From JADCRZ01 sp037718865 (GTDB lineage: Bacteria > Bacteroidota > Bacteroidia > Chitinophagales > Chitinophagaceae), in assembly GCA_037718865.1 (NCBI GenBank), contig JBBJMP010000021.1:1-64000 (forward strand): DNA of 64,000 nt, read 5' to 3'. A program made the translations under genes and the position numbers. The notes beneath the pieces were generated by a model that was not told the origin of the DNA, did not search any database, and was given only the letters and a program-made list of their open reading frames with translations. Numbering within the stretch: position 1 is the first letter of the stretch; each line of letters opens with the position of its first letter. This document shows positions 15,204 through 24,742 of the stretch, piece by piece.

Positions 15204-17252
15204 ATGAAAAAAGAAACGTCTGATCCAAAAACAACCCGCCCGTCTGCCAAACTGCAAAGAGAAAAGCCTGAGCAGGTAACCACTGCTCAGAAAGTAAGAC
15301 AAAAATTAGATGCCTTCCCCGACAAAATCGACATCAGGGACTGGTTTTACCAGCCAACGTTGCGTTTTCTGCCCGACCAAGTCATTAATTGTGATAACGT
15401 GCCCCTGATTCTTGACCAGGGAAAGGAAGGAGCCTGCACAGGTTTTGCGCTGGCGGCAGTGATTAACTATCACCTGGTGATGAACGGACGCTGTACTTTA
15501 GCGTCCATTGAACGGCATTGTGCCAGTCCCCGCATGTTATATGAGATGGCCCGCCGGTATGATGAATGGCCGGGCGAAGCCTACGAAGGATCTTCGGCCC
15601 GCGGTACGGTTAAGGGTTGGATGGCACATGGGGTAGTGTCGCGCAATATCTGGGACGATGGAATGTCCGGTCCGGGGCATTTTAATGAAAATATGGCTAC
15701 TGAGGCTTTTAATACTCCTGCCGGTGCTTTTTTCAGGGTGCAGCACCGCCAGGTTCGGGATATGCATGCGGCTTTACACGAATCAGGCATATTATACGCA
15801 ACCCTGATGGTTCATAAGGGGTGGTTCGATCCGAAAGAAAAGGTCATACCTTATAAATACATCAGTGCAGGAAAGTCAAAAACCATTAAACTTCCGGTTA
15901 TTCAGCGAACTATTCCGGCAGACGGGGGTCATGCGGTAGCCATCATCGGTTATACCCGCGATGGTTTCATTATACAAAACTCGTGGGGAGAAGATTGGGG
16001 GCATAAAGGATTTGCGCTGTTACCCTACGAAGACTGGATGTTGCATGCTTCGGATTGCTGGGTGGTGCAGATTGGAGTTCCGGTTAAGGTAGATCTTTGG
16101 AACCGGGGTTATGCCAAATCGACCGAAGGCATGCAAAGGGCGTCACAGGCAATCACACTGGACCAGGTGCGCCCCTATGTAATTAATATCGGCAACAATG
16201 GGCTTCTTTCCGATTCCGGTGATTACTGGACAACCCCGCAAGACGTCCACCGCCTTTTTGAAACCATTGGAAACACTGCCCGTGATTGGAAGAAAAAAAG
16301 GATCATGTTATATCTCCATAGTGCCCTCAATTCGGAAAAACAAGTGGCCAGAAGTATAATCAGTTTTAAGAAGGTATGCCTTGACAATAAGATTTATCCT
16401 GTTCATATTATGTGGGAGACTGATTTTTGGACCTCTCTAAAAAGAGACCTGCTTGATATTTTCACGAACACCGACCCTGAACGTGCAAGCTGGCTTAATA
16501 AACTGAGAGAAGGGACCGCCGAACTGCTTGACCGCACCTTTGAGCTCACTGCAGCCAAACCTGGACGCATGTTATGGGAAGAAATGAAAGAAAATGCAGA
16601 GCGGGCCTCGGCCCCGGGAAGTGCAATGAGCCTGCTGGCAGAAACCGCATTGAAACAATACAGCGCTTTAAATGCCGCCGAAAAGGAACAGTTCGAACTA
16701 CATATCGTGGCCCACAGTGCCGGGTGCATTTTTACAGCCTATACGCTTAGGACATTAATAGATATCGGTGTTCCGATTAAATCAGTCCAGTTTATGGCTC
16801 CTGCGATTACCATTGAGCTGTTTAAGGAGAAACTGCTTCCGTTTATAAAATCGGGTGCATGCCCTCAGCCAACCTTGTACCTTTTAAGCGATGTAGGGGA
16901 GCGCGATGACCAGGTAGGAACATATGGAAAATCACTGCTTTACCTGGTAAGTAACGCTTTTGAGCCAAAACGGGAAACGCCGGTACTGGGAATGGAACGG
17001 TTCGTTGATTTAAACTCCGCTGAAACGGTTGATGAAGAGACCGCCTCAATGTTCGCTAAAGATATTGACGGAAGGCCCAGTTTGGTAATTTCCGGCAAAG
17101 CACCCGCAAGCCAGGAGATAGCAGCAGACTTATGCCGTTCGGAAACGCACGCTGGCTTTGACAAAGACAAATATACCCTTAATTCAATCTTATATAGAAT
17201 TTTGCAGCATGCCCCTTCAAGGCCTTTCGAGGTCAGGGATCTGCAGTATTAA
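15204..17252 (+). CDS. Papain-like (C1) cysteine peptidase fused to an alpha/beta-hydrolase-like domain
   Basis: 682 residues, no signal peptide, Lys/Thr-rich N-terminal 30 residues. Residues about 40-295 are a C1 peptidase: Cys78 in DQGKEGACTGFALA, His243 in GGHAVAIIGY, Asn259 in IIQNSWGEDWG, with the glycine-rich pattern usual for bacterial papains. Residues about 360-660 look like an alpha/beta hydrolase: a beta strand ending in LYLHSALNSE (oxyanion-hole region) and nucleophile elbow HIVAHSAG (Ser505), followed by SVQFMAPAI and TLYLLSDVGERDD. The partner acid and His were not placed with certainty. With no export signal it is predicted cytoplasmic. Function unknown; flanking genes are unrelated to it. 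Confidence 0.85.
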   Translation: MKKETSDPKTTRPSAKLQREKPEQVTTAQKVRQKLDAFPDKIDIRDWFYQPTLRFLPDQVINCDNVPLILDQGKEGACTGFALAAVINYHLVMNGRCTLASIERHCASPRMLYEMARRYDEWPGEAYEGSSARGTVKGWMAHGVVSRNIWDDGMSGPGHFNENMATEAFNTPAGAFFRVQHRQVRDMHAALHESGILYATLMVHKGWFDPKEKVIPYKYISAGKSKTIKLPVIQRTIPADGGHAVAIIGYTRDGFIIQNSWGEDWGHKGFALLPYEDWMLHASDCWVVQIGVPVKVDLWNRGYAKSTEGMQRASQAITLDQVRPYVINIGNNGLLSDSGDYWTTPQDVHRLFETIGNTARDWKKKRIMLYLHSALNSEKQVARSIISFKKVCLDNKIYPVHIMWETDFWTSLKRDLLDIFTNTDPERASWLNKLREGTAELLDRTFELTAAKPGRMLWEEMKENAERASAPGSAMSLLAETALKQYSALNAAEKEQFELHIVAHSAGCIFTAYTLRTLIDIGVPIKSVQFMAPAITIELFKEKLLPFIKSGACPQPTLYLLSDVGERDDQVGTYGKSLLYLVSNAFEPKRETPVLGMERFVDLNSAETVDEETASMFAKDIDGRPSLVISGKAPASQEIAADLCRSETHAGFDKDKYTLNSILYRILQHAPSRPFEVRDLQY

Positions 17253-17254
17253 GT

Positions 17255-17333
17255 CGGCGTGTGCGCCGTTGCTTGCGCTGTACGAAGTTCCAACTTCGTA
17301 TTATAGGGTGTTCAAAGTCTGGAGACTTTGAAC
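17255..17333. repeat. Three consecutive REP-like palindromes
   Basis: Three perfect hairpins in a row: CGGCG-TGTG-CGCCG (17255-17268), TACGAAGTT-CC-AACTTCGTA (17281-17300) and GTTCAAAGTC-TGGA-GACTTTGAAC (17310-17333). None has a T tract. The arrangement looks like REP/BIME-type extragenic palindromes, which in other bacteria are moved by RAYT transposases; no such transposase is in this window. Confidence 0.75.
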
Positions 17334-17351
17334 AGCATGAACAGCCTGCCC

Positions 17352-17384
17352 AAAAAAAATCCCCGCAACACCAGTCACGGGGAT
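17352..17384 (-). terminator. Terminator of the DUF1573 gene
   Basis: On the minus strand ATCCCCG and CGGGGAT form a 7-bp stem with a 12-nt loop, followed by eight T (17359-17352). It lies 22 nt after the DUF1573 stop. Confidence 0.8.
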
Positions 17385-17405
17385 CCAGTCTCTTTATAAA
17401 AATTA

Positions 17406-17876
17406 TTAGTTAGTCCCTGTTTTTTTGCCTTTGGTGGCTTCGTATTTTGCGTAATCATCCAAACTTAACACTTCACCGCTAATGTGAAGCTCAACAGGTT
17501 GATCATAACCGGCTACTTTAACGGAAATGACCTTATCAAAAGGGCCGGGAGCAGCAGCATTAAAACCGGCCGATATTTTATCTTTCTTACTTTTAACCAC
17601 TGGAGTTTTAGGCCAGGTAGGTGTAGTACAACCGCAACTTGCAGTAGCAGTTTCAATTACAATCGGTTGATTGCCGATGTTTTCAAATGTAAATTCGTGC
17701 GTTACTGGAACACCTTGCCGGATCTTTCCAAAGTCGTACCTGGATTCTGTAAACTTAACCAGTTCGTCGGCTTTTTTCTGTTTTACCTGGGTAGTGGTAT
17801 TCACTGCAGTATTCGTTTGCGCTGTAACTGCAGTTGTCAGGGCAAGCGCACAGAAGGCTATAAAAATTCTTTTCAT
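17406..17876 (-). CDS. Exported DUF1573 domain protein
   Basis: 156 residues from ATG 17876 (MKRIFIAFCALALTT); the upstream in-frame ATG at 17924 would precede the signal peptide. A Sec signal peptide ends near TAVTAQ. The mature part has the DUF1573 pattern: FTESRYDFGKIRQG, HEFTFENIGNQPIVI, ASCGCTTPTWP and the closing PVELHISGEV. The fold is an immunoglobulin-like, ASH/PapD-type domain, common and abundant in Bacteroidota envelopes; molecular function unknown. A monocistronic unit with its own terminator. Confidence 0.9.
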   Translation of the reverse strand: MKRIFIAFCALALTTAVTAQTNTAVNTTTQVKQKKADELVKFTESRYDFGKIRQGVPVTHEFTFENIGNQPIVIETATASCGCTTPTWPKTPVVKSKKDKISAGFNAAAPGPFDKVISVKVAGYDQPVELHISGEVLSLDDYAKYEATKGKKTGTN

Positions 17877-18215
17877 ATTCTTTATTTGTTGTTTTATTAA
17901 GTATTCCATTAAACGCAGGAACAAATTTACATATTGTAGCCGGAAGAAAAAGCCTTAACTGAAAAATTGTTTATTATTAACAAAAGAAACTGTAGTCATC
18001 AGGCAGGGAGTTGCATCATCGTACAGCCCGGGCCATTTGGAAATAAGCGTAATCATTGCCTTTGGGGCGATCGTATCGATAAGTTACACGTTAAGAAATA
18101 TGCTTAAATTAGCGTTTATTCCGGATGATTTGCCTGACTTACCGCACGGTATTAAGGACTATGGCCTTTTGTATCTGACTGTTTACGTTGGCGAAAATTC
18201 TTGTAGGTTTGTGAC
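17877..18215. other. Divergent intergenic region between DUF1573 and E1
   Basis: About 340 nt that must contain the promoters of both divergent genes. No clear boxes, hairpins or repeats were recognised. A 63-codon frame from TTG 18037 overlapping the E1 start was judged noncoding. Confidence 0.4.
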
Positions 18216-20609
18216 ATGGAAAATCTGATCAACAGCGATCTGCTTGCTTCTCAAAAACTCTCCTTTGACAGATTCAGGGAAGAAGTGCTGAGTGATTACA
18301 GCATGGCTTGCAAAAGCCGGGAAGCGAGTCTGTTGGGAAGAAAGGAGGTCCTGACCGGTAAGGCCAAGTTTGGCATTTTTGGTGATGGAAAAGAAGTTCC
18401 TCAGGTGGCCATGGCTAAATTTTTTAAACCTGGAGATTTTTATTCAGGTTATTACCGCGATCAGACTTTCGCTTTTGCCACAGGTGCGGCTACTATCGAA
18501 GAGTTTTTTTCTCAATTATATGCTGATCCGGATGTTAACAATGATCCGCATAGTGCCGGCAGGCAGATGAATTCACATTTTGCAACACCCTGGGTTAATC
18601 AGGAGGGCGAATTTCTTGATCTGATCAATAGAAAAAACCTGGCTGCTGGCCTGGCCCCCACAGCTTCACAAATGCCCCGGGCCCTGGGCCTTGCTTTTGC
18701 TTCGAAAACGTTCAGGGAAGTAGAAGTATTAAAACAATTCAGTCATCTATCTAATAATGGCAATGAAGTTTGTTTCTGTACAATTGGCGAATCATCCACC
18801 AGTGAAGGCCATTTCTGGGAGGCCGTAAATGCGGCCGGAGTTATGCAGGTTCCGTTAGCCATTTTTGTATGGGATGATGGCTACGGTATATCGGTTCCCA
18901 AAAATTATCAGACAACCAAAGGCTCGATATCTGAAGTATTGAAAGGATTTCAGAAAAAAGAAGGAACGAATGGTATTGACATTTACAAAGTAAAAGCCTG
19001 GGATTATGCAGGCATGTGTGAAGTGTTTGAAGGAGGCATTTTAAAAGTCAGGGAAACTCATATACCAGCCCTTTTTCACGTGGAAGAAGTAACCCAGCCC
19101 CAGGGCCATTCCACTTCGGGTAGTCATGAAAGATATAAAACCACGGAGCGCCTCGCCTGGGAAAGGGAATGGGACTGTATCAGAAAAATGAAAAAATGGA
19201 TCATTGAGAATGCGCTCGAAAGTGAGGAAGAGCTTTCTGAGATTGAAGCGAGATGTAAGGAATTTGCCCGCAAAAGCAGGAATGGTGCCTGGGAAAAATA
19301 TATTGCTCCCATAAAAATTCAGGTGAGGATAACGGTGGATTTAATTGCAGAAATGGCCAGTGAGATCCCTGGGCAGATGGCCGCCTTACAAAAATTATCT
19401 ACCGACCTGTCGGTTAACCGTGATCCGACCCGTAAAGACGTAATGGCCACTTTGTATCACTCACTGGCGCTGGCCGGAAACGCAGATGCCGGCTTACGAA
19501 CCAGGGATTATTATAGTGATCTTCGTAATGAGAATAAAGCGCTTTACAATTCTTACTTATACCACGAAGGGTCTAAAAGTCCTTTACATGTAGCCTCGAA
19601 AAAAGCTTGGTACGATGACAATGCACCGGTTATTAATGGATATGAAGTGCTGAACCGCTACTTTGATGTGCTATTTGCCAGGAACCCCAAAGTGCTGGCT
19701 TTCGGCGAAGATCTTGGTTATATTGGAGACGTAAATCAGGGCTTTGCCGGATTGCAGGCCAAACACGGAGAGAACAGGATCTTTGACACCGGCATCCGTG
19801 AATTGACCATAATGGGGCAGGGGATTGGATTGGCCATGAGAGGCCTGAGGCCCATTACTGAAATTCAGTACCTGGACTATCTACTGTATGGGTTGCAGCC
19901 GCTAAGCGACGACCTGGCAACCTTACATTTTAGAACGGCAGGCAGGCAAAGTGCGCCCTTGATCGTTCGAACCAGGGGCCACAGGTTGGAAGGGATATGG
20001 CATAGCGGCTCTCCAATGGGAATGATTATTAATTCGTTAAGGGGTTTACATATCTGCGTTCCACGTAATATGGTTCAGGCTGTGGGAATGTATAATACTT
20101 TATTGCAGGGTAATGATCCGGCATTGGTCATTGAATGCCTTAATGGGTACCGTTTGAAGGAAAGGCTGCCTGCGGACTTGTTAGGGTATACCGTACCGCT
20201 AGGTGTGCCTGAAGTGATCAGGGAAGGCAATGATATAACGATGGTGTCATACGGTTCTACCCTCCGCCTGGTGCAGGATGCGGTTAAGGTTCTTGAATTA
20301 CGGAATATCAGTTGTGAAATCATCGACATACAAACCCTGCTGCCATTTGATCTTAACCATATAATATTGGCTTCGCTTCAAAAAACGAATCGTATTGTCT
20401 TCATCGATGAGGATGTACCTGGAGGAGCGGCAGCATATATGTTTAATAAAGTAATTGAAGAACAAAACGGGTACAGGTGGCTGGAAGTTATGCCGAGAAC
20501 GATAACAGCCAAAGACCACCGTGCGGCTTATGCCACCGATGGAGATTATTTCGGTAAGCCGAATATTGAAGATATTATTACCGTGATCGGGGAAATGATG
20601 AGGGAGTAA
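18216..20609 (+). CDS. Fused alpha-beta E1 of a 2-oxoacid dehydrogenase (branched-chain/pyruvate type)
   Basis: 797 residues carrying both E1 subunits in one chain. The alpha part (about 1-330) has the YYRDQTFAFA region, the thiamine-diphosphate motif GESSTSEGHFWEAVNAAG and WDDGYGISVPKNYQT. A helical linker (about 330-475) follows. The beta part (about 475-797) has VLAFGEDLGYIGDV with the catalytic Glu, FDTGIRELTIMGQGIG and EIQYLDYLLYG, and ends in the transketolase C-domain (IDIQTLLPFD, IDEDVPGGAAA). It decarboxylates a 2-oxoacid and passes the acyl group to lipoyl-E2. The E3 partner may be lpdA at 34.8-36.2 kb; no E2 is in the window. Branched-chain oxoacid is the usual annotation for this architecture. 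Confidence 0.9.
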   Translation: MENLINSDLLASQKLSFDRFREEVLSDYSMACKSREASLLGRKEVLTGKAKFGIFGDGKEVPQVAMAKFFKPGDFYSGYYRDQTFAFATGAATIEEFFSQLYADPDVNNDPHSAGRQMNSHFATPWVNQEGEFLDLINRKNLAAGLAPTASQMPRALGLAFASKTFREVEVLKQFSHLSNNGNEVCFCTIGESSTSEGHFWEAVNAAGVMQVPLAIFVWDDGYGISVPKNYQTTKGSISEVLKGFQKKEGTNGIDIYKVKAWDYAGMCEVFEGGILKVRETHIPALFHVEEVTQPQGHSTSGSHERYKTTERLAWEREWDCIRKMKKWIIENALESEEELSEIEARCKEFARKSRNGAWEKYIAPIKIQVRITVDLIAEMASEIPGQMAALQKLSTDLSVNRDPTRKDVMATLYHSLALAGNADAGLRTRDYYSDLRNENKALYNSYLYHEGSKSPLHVASKKAWYDDNAPVINGYEVLNRYFDVLFARNPKVLAFGEDLGYIGDVNQGFAGLQAKHGENRIFDTGIRELTIMGQGIGLAMRGLRPITEIQYLDYLLYGLQPLSDDLATLHFRTAGRQSAPLIVRTRGHRLEGIWHSGSPMGMIINSLRGLHICVPRNMVQAVGMYNTLLQGNDPALVIECLNGYRLKERLPADLLGYTVPLGVPEVIREGNDITMVSYGSTLRLVQDAVKVLELRNISCEIIDIQTLLPFDLNHIILASLQKTNRIVFIDEDVPGGAAAYMFNKVIEEQNGYRWLEVMPRTITAKDHRAAYATDGDYFGKPNIEDIITVIGEMMRE

Positions 20610-20628
20610 AAGAGGCAACCTTCGAAAA

Positions 20629-21342
20629 TTATTTCAAGTTATAATACACTTTTTGCACATCTTCATCCTGTTCCAGCTTATCCACCAGTACCAGTACATC
20701 CTTCGCATCTTCCTCCGTTAGCTCCATTGTAGTAGTAGGTATGCGGGTTAATTCAGCAGTACGAAGAGTAATGCCTTTTTCTTCCAGTGCCTTACTCATG
20801 TTTCCAAATTCAGCATAGGCTGTGCGTATGATGATATTTCCTTCGCTATCTTCGCCAATCTCTTCCAGGCCATAATCGATCAGTTCGAATTCCAGTTCTT
20901 CCAGGTTCAGGCTGTTTTCATTTTTGATTTTAAACTCTCCCATCCTGTTAAAGGTGAAACTTACCGAACCGCTGGTTCCCAGGCTGCCGCCTTCTTTGTT
21001 GAAATGCATCCTGACATTGGCGACCGTTCGGGTCGGGTTGTCGGTCGCTGTTTCAACAATCACAGCTACGCCATGCGGAGCATAACCTTCATAAACAATC
21101 TCTTCATAATCAGCCTTGTCTTTCCCCATGGCCCTTTTAATGGCTGCTTCCACGCGGTCCTTCGGCATGTTCACCCCCTTTGCGTTTAACATACAACGCC
21201 TGAGGGCAGGGTTATTTTCGGGATCGGGTCCGCTCTGTTTAACGGCAATGGCTATTTCTTTACCAATGCGTGTAAACTGCTTCGCCATCTTATCCCACCG
21301 CGCAAACATGGTAGCTTTTCTAACTTCAAATATTCTACCCAT
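20629..21342 (-). CDS. yebC: YebC/PmpR-family translation/transcription factor
   Basis: 237 residues, full length. It starts MGRIFEVRKATMFARWDKMAKQFTR, the Bacteroidota variant of the usual AGHSKWANI start, and contains ALRRCMLNAKGVNMPKDRVEAAIKRA, EGYAPHGVAVIVE and GGSLGTSGSVSFTFNR. The family was long annotated as a transcriptional regulator; recent work links YebC proteins to translation of difficult, proline-containing stretches. It converges on the E1 gene with a 19-nt gap and no clear terminator. Confidence 0.95.
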   Translation of the reverse strand: MGRIFEVRKATMFARWDKMAKQFTRIGKEIAIAVKQSGPDPENNPALRRCMLNAKGVNMPKDRVEAAIKRAMGKDKADYEEIVYEGYAPHGVAVIVETATDNPTRTVANVRMHFNKEGGSLGTSGSVSFTFNRMGEFKIKNENSLNLEELEFELIDYGLEEIGEDSEGNIIIRTAYAEFGNMSKALEEKGITLRTAELTRIPTTTMELTEEDAKDVLVLVDKLEQDEDVQKVYYNLK

Positions 21343-21447
21343 AAACGACTCAAATTATCATTGAATGATATTCAGGGAGTGCAAATTAAGTGTTTAAGAA
21401 TAAAAACCCGTCATGTTCTGGCAGGCGATAGGAAAAGTTTGACTTTC

Positions 21448-23094
21448 TTACTTCCTGTTCATTCTAAGCAGAAAAACTAATAAATGGATTGCTGCAAAAA
21501 CCAAAGAGAATATGTATAGTCCCCAATCCTGAGTCGATTCTTCCGAGCCATAATGGTGGATCAACGCAACAACGATCAGAATGGCCACCAGGAACAATCC
21601 GCAGATAGAGACAATACGGTTACTTCTCGCATGAGTAGCAGGCAGATGATCTGACAAAACGCTTTTTTTCATGCCATAGAAAAGGTAAAGGTCAAACCCG
21701 ATCAGCATCCATACCAGCAGGCGTATCCAGGTGTCGAGTGGCAGAAACACCATCATAAATAAACAAGTGATCACGCCAAGGATAGGGATCAGCGGAACAA
21801 GTGGCGTTCTGAAGGCACGCGGGATATCAGGTTGCTTTACCCTGAGAACCCATACGCCAATACATACCAGGATAAAAGCGAAAAGGGTTCCTATACTCGT
21901 CATTTCCCCGACTACCCTTGCCGGTACGAAAGCGGCAAAAAGGCTTACAAATAACATAAATAACAGGTTCGATTTAGCCGGAGTTCTGAATGTAGGGTGT
22001 ACCTGGTGAAAAACCGGCGGTAACAAGCCATCTTTGCTCATAGAAAAGAAGACCCTTGATTGCCCCATAAGCATTACCAGGATTACAGATGCATATCCCG
22101 CAAGGATGGCCACTATGATGGCCCGGTTTAGCCAGGGATAGTCTGGCTGGATGATCCCACTGGCGTCAGGCTGACCCATATGGTCTATGGCAACTGCTAC
22201 AGGTGCAATGCCATCCTGGCCGGCAAAGGATGTATAACTGGTTACGCCCGTCATGACATGCGCAAAAAGAATGTATAGGAAAGTACAGATCACGAGTGAG
22301 CCAAGGATGCCAATAGGCATATCTTTCTTTGGATTCTTTGCCTCCTGGGCCGCAGTTGAAACAGCGTCGAAACCGATGTAAGCAAAAAACACGATAGCTG
22401 CTGCACGGATTATCCCACTGAAGCCGAATTCTCCGAACGTACCATTATTATCAGGTATGTAGGGTGTGTAATTACTGTTATTGATATACTTCCAGCCAAG
22501 AAAAATAAAGGTCAGCACCACCGCCACTTTAAGCCCGACAATAACTGCGTTTACACTGGCACTTTCCTGCGTACCTTTTATCAGTAATAAACTTACGATG
22601 ACCACAATAAATACGGCAGGAAGGTTCACTATGCCCCCGTCAAAGGGTCCCGTGGCAATGGCGGCAGGAAGATGAACATCGAATCCTTCCAAAAATTTAA
22701 CCAGATACCTGCTCCAACTGATGGCTACGGTAGCAGCCCCTACAGCATATTCCAGTACCAGGTCCCATCCTATCACCCACGCAATGAATTCACCCATTGT
22801 CGCATAGGAATAAGTATAGGCACTTCCTGCCACGGGTATCATAGAGGCGAATTCCGCATAACATAACCCGGCAAAAGCACATCCCAAGGCAGCCACCACA
22901 AATGAGATGGTAATAGCAGGTCCTGCATTGTTAGCTGCTGCACCACCGGTTATTGAAAATAATCCTGCACCGATAATTGCACCGATACCCAAAGCTACCA
23001 GAGACCTGGCACCCAGTGTTTTTTTAAGGCCCTTTTCAGAATCCGCAGCTTCGGCCATTAAAATACTCATTGGTTTCTTTACGAATAAACTCAT
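21448..23094 (-). CDS. Amino acid permease (APC superfamily, CAT type)
   Basis: 548 residues with about 13-14 membrane helices. The first helix carries the APC signature LGIGAIIGAGLFSITGGAAA (unwound TM1 substrate site); YAEFASMIPVAGSAYTYSYA in TM3 and GFDAVSTAAQEAKNPKKDMP after TM6 are typical of cationic amino acid transporters. It moves amino acids across the inner membrane, probably with protons; specificity unknown. It is divergent from the DAACS symporter across a 266-nt AT-rich region that should contain both promoters. Confidence 0.92.
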   Translation of the reverse strand: MSLFVKKPMSILMAEAADSEKGLKKTLGARSLVALGIGAIIGAGLFSITGGAAANNAGPAITISFVVAALGCAFAGLCYAEFASMIPVAGSAYTYSYATMGEFIAWVIGWDLVLEYAVGAATVAISWSRYLVKFLEGFDVHLPAAIATGPFDGGIVNLPAVFIVVIVSLLLIKGTQESASVNAVIVGLKVAVVLTFIFLGWKYINNSNYTPYIPDNNGTFGEFGFSGIIRAAAIVFFAYIGFDAVSTAAQEAKNPKKDMPIGILGSLVICTFLYILFAHVMTGVTSYTSFAGQDGIAPVAVAIDHMGQPDASGIIQPDYPWLNRAIIVAILAGYASVILVMLMGQSRVFFSMSKDGLLPPVFHQVHPTFRTPAKSNLLFMLFVSLFAAFVPARVVGEMTSIGTLFAFILVCIGVWVLRVKQPDIPRAFRTPLVPLIPILGVITCLFMMVFLPLDTWIRLLVWMLIGFDLYLFYGMKKSVLSDHLPATHARSNRIVSICGLFLVAILIVVALIHHYGSEESTQDWGLYIFSLVFAAIHLLVFLLRMNRK

Positions 23095-23360
23095 AAGTTA
23101 GTGGTTATGATTCTGTAATAGGTGAATTTATGATCGTAAAATAATCATTTATTTAATACGTACTTGTTTCTTTTGCACATTACAGAATTTTAAATACAAC
23201 AAGAAGGGCAACACAACTTAATTTTTAAACAGGTTTTGATATTGAGATATTAATTTGACTATTACATCAACGAATATCTTAACCTTTAATATAATTTTTG
23301 TTAAGTCAATAATTTATTTAATTTTTAATCATTCAAATCAATACTTATCAAAACGGTGTT
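23095..23360. promoter_or_regulatory. Divergent promoter region between the APC and DAACS transporters
   Basis: A 266-nt AT-rich spacer between outward-reading starts. It must hold both promoters. Several near matches to TAnnTTTG occur (for example around TATTAATTTG near 23250), none decisive. No palindromes or terminators were seen. Confidence 0.4.
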
Positions 23361-24599
23361 ATGGCAAAAAGAAACAGGCTCACCTTATACATTCTGATAG
23401 CCATGATACTGGGTATTGTGGTTGGTTATTTTATTCATGGCAACAGCGACCCGGAATTTATAAAAAAGTTCGACAGGAACATCAGGCTGCTTACCACCGT
23501 TTTTTTGCGCCTGGTTCAAATGATTATTGCCCCACTGGTATTTTCCACTCTGGTTGTGGGCATTGCCAAATTGGGTGATCTTAAAACTGTGGGCAGGGTA
23601 GGGGGGAAAGCGTTGCTGTGGTTTGTGTCAGCCTCCCTTATGTCATTGCTGCTGGGTATGTTGCTGGTTAATTTTTTTCAGCCTGGTGCCGCTATTGACC
23701 TGCGCAATGCAGACACTAGCGCCGCGAGCGACCTGATTGGCAAAACCCGCGAATTTTCACTGGTGCAATTCGTAGAACATGTATTCCCGAGAAGCATATT
23801 CGAAGCTATGGCTACCAATGAAATCCTGCAGATTGTCATATTCAGTATATTTTTTGGCGTTGCAGCCGCCGCCCTCGGCGATTACACCAGGGGGTTGGTG
23901 AAAGCCCTGGAGGCGGTGTCTCACGTAATCTTAAAGATGGTTGGCTATGTGATGAATTTTGCTCCCTTAGGGGTGTTTGGCGCTATAGCGGCTGTTATTG
24001 CCACCAAGGGTTTAGAAGTATTCAGGTTCTATGGATTATACCTGTTATACTTTCTTATCGGTATCGCTTGTTTATGGGCGGTCTTGTTGCTGGTTGGCTT
24101 TCTCATTCTCCGTAAAAGGCTTCCAACCTTGTTACAGCGTATTGCACAACCTTTGCTGATCGCTTTCAGTACCACCAGCAGTGAAGCGGTATTTCCCAAA
24201 TTAACCGAGGAACTTGAGCGCTTTGGTTGCCAGGATAAGATCGTTGCCTTTATCCTTCCGTTAGGTTATAGTTTCAACCTGGATGGCAGCATGATGTACA
24301 TGACTTTTGCCAGTCTTGCCATTGCACAGGCTTATGGCATTCACCTGGATGCTGGCACCCAGATAACCATGTTACTTGTACTGATGCTAACCAGCAAAGG
24401 TATTGCGGGTGTTCCACGCGCATCCCTGGTAGTGGTTACTGCCACTTGCGCCATGTTTAACATTCCTCCTGAAGGCATTGCACTGATACTTCCTATCGAT
24501 CACTTCTGCGACATGTTCCGTACTGCTACAAATGTGCTGGGCAATGCACTGGCAACAAGTGTTGTGAGCAAGTGGGAGGGCGAGCTTGATAATCCATAG
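23361..24599 (+). CDS. Dicarboxylate/amino acid:cation symporter (DAACS, GltP/DctA type)
   Basis: 412 residues. Signature elements in order: LRLVQMIIAPLVFSTLVVGI, the serine-rich hairpin tip AFSTTSSEAVFP (HP1), GYSFNLDGSMMYMTFASLAIAQ (TM7, NxDG motif), SKGIAGVPRAS (HP2) and PIDHFCDMFRTATNVLGNALA (TM8 with substrate-binding Asp/Arg). These are the cation and carboxylate binding elements of the glutamate-transporter fold. It imports C4-dicarboxylates or acidic/neutral amino acids with Na+ or H+. It starts ATG 23361. Confidence 0.94.
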   Translation: MAKRNRLTLYILIAMILGIVVGYFIHGNSDPEFIKKFDRNIRLLTTVFLRLVQMIIAPLVFSTLVVGIAKLGDLKTVGRVGGKALLWFVSASLMSLLLGMLLVNFFQPGAAIDLRNADTSAASDLIGKTREFSLVQFVEHVFPRSIFEAMATNEILQIVIFSIFFGVAAAALGDYTRGLVKALEAVSHVILKMVGYVMNFAPLGVFGAIAAVIATKGLEVFRFYGLYLLYFLIGIACLWAVLLLVGFLILRKRLPTLLQRIAQPLLIAFSTTSSEAVFPKLTEELERFGCQDKIVAFILPLGYSFNLDGSMMYMTFASLAIAQAYGIHLDAGTQITMLLVLMLTSKGIAGVPRASLVVVTATCAMFNIPPEGIALILPIDHFCDMFRTATNVLGNALATSVVSKWEGELDNP

Positions 24600-24742
24600 G
24601 AGAAGTACATTAAACGTTCAGCAATTTGTATGTTTGCAGAAAGGAACTACCTACGTTGGAATGATGACTTGAAGTGGTCAATCAGCGCATAAGGATAAGT
24701 GATCAGGATGTGGCCAGTGTAAACCTCTATTAAGAAAGCATT

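Noticed and set aside
15537..15790. Two minus-strand frames within the papain-hydrolase gene
   Set aside because: Their translations are Ser/Arg/Pro-rich shadow sequence opposite conserved catalytic codons.
18037..18228. 63-codon plus-strand frame (TTG start) upstream of E1
   Set aside because: It overlaps the E1 start in another frame, uses a non-ATG start and resembles no protein.
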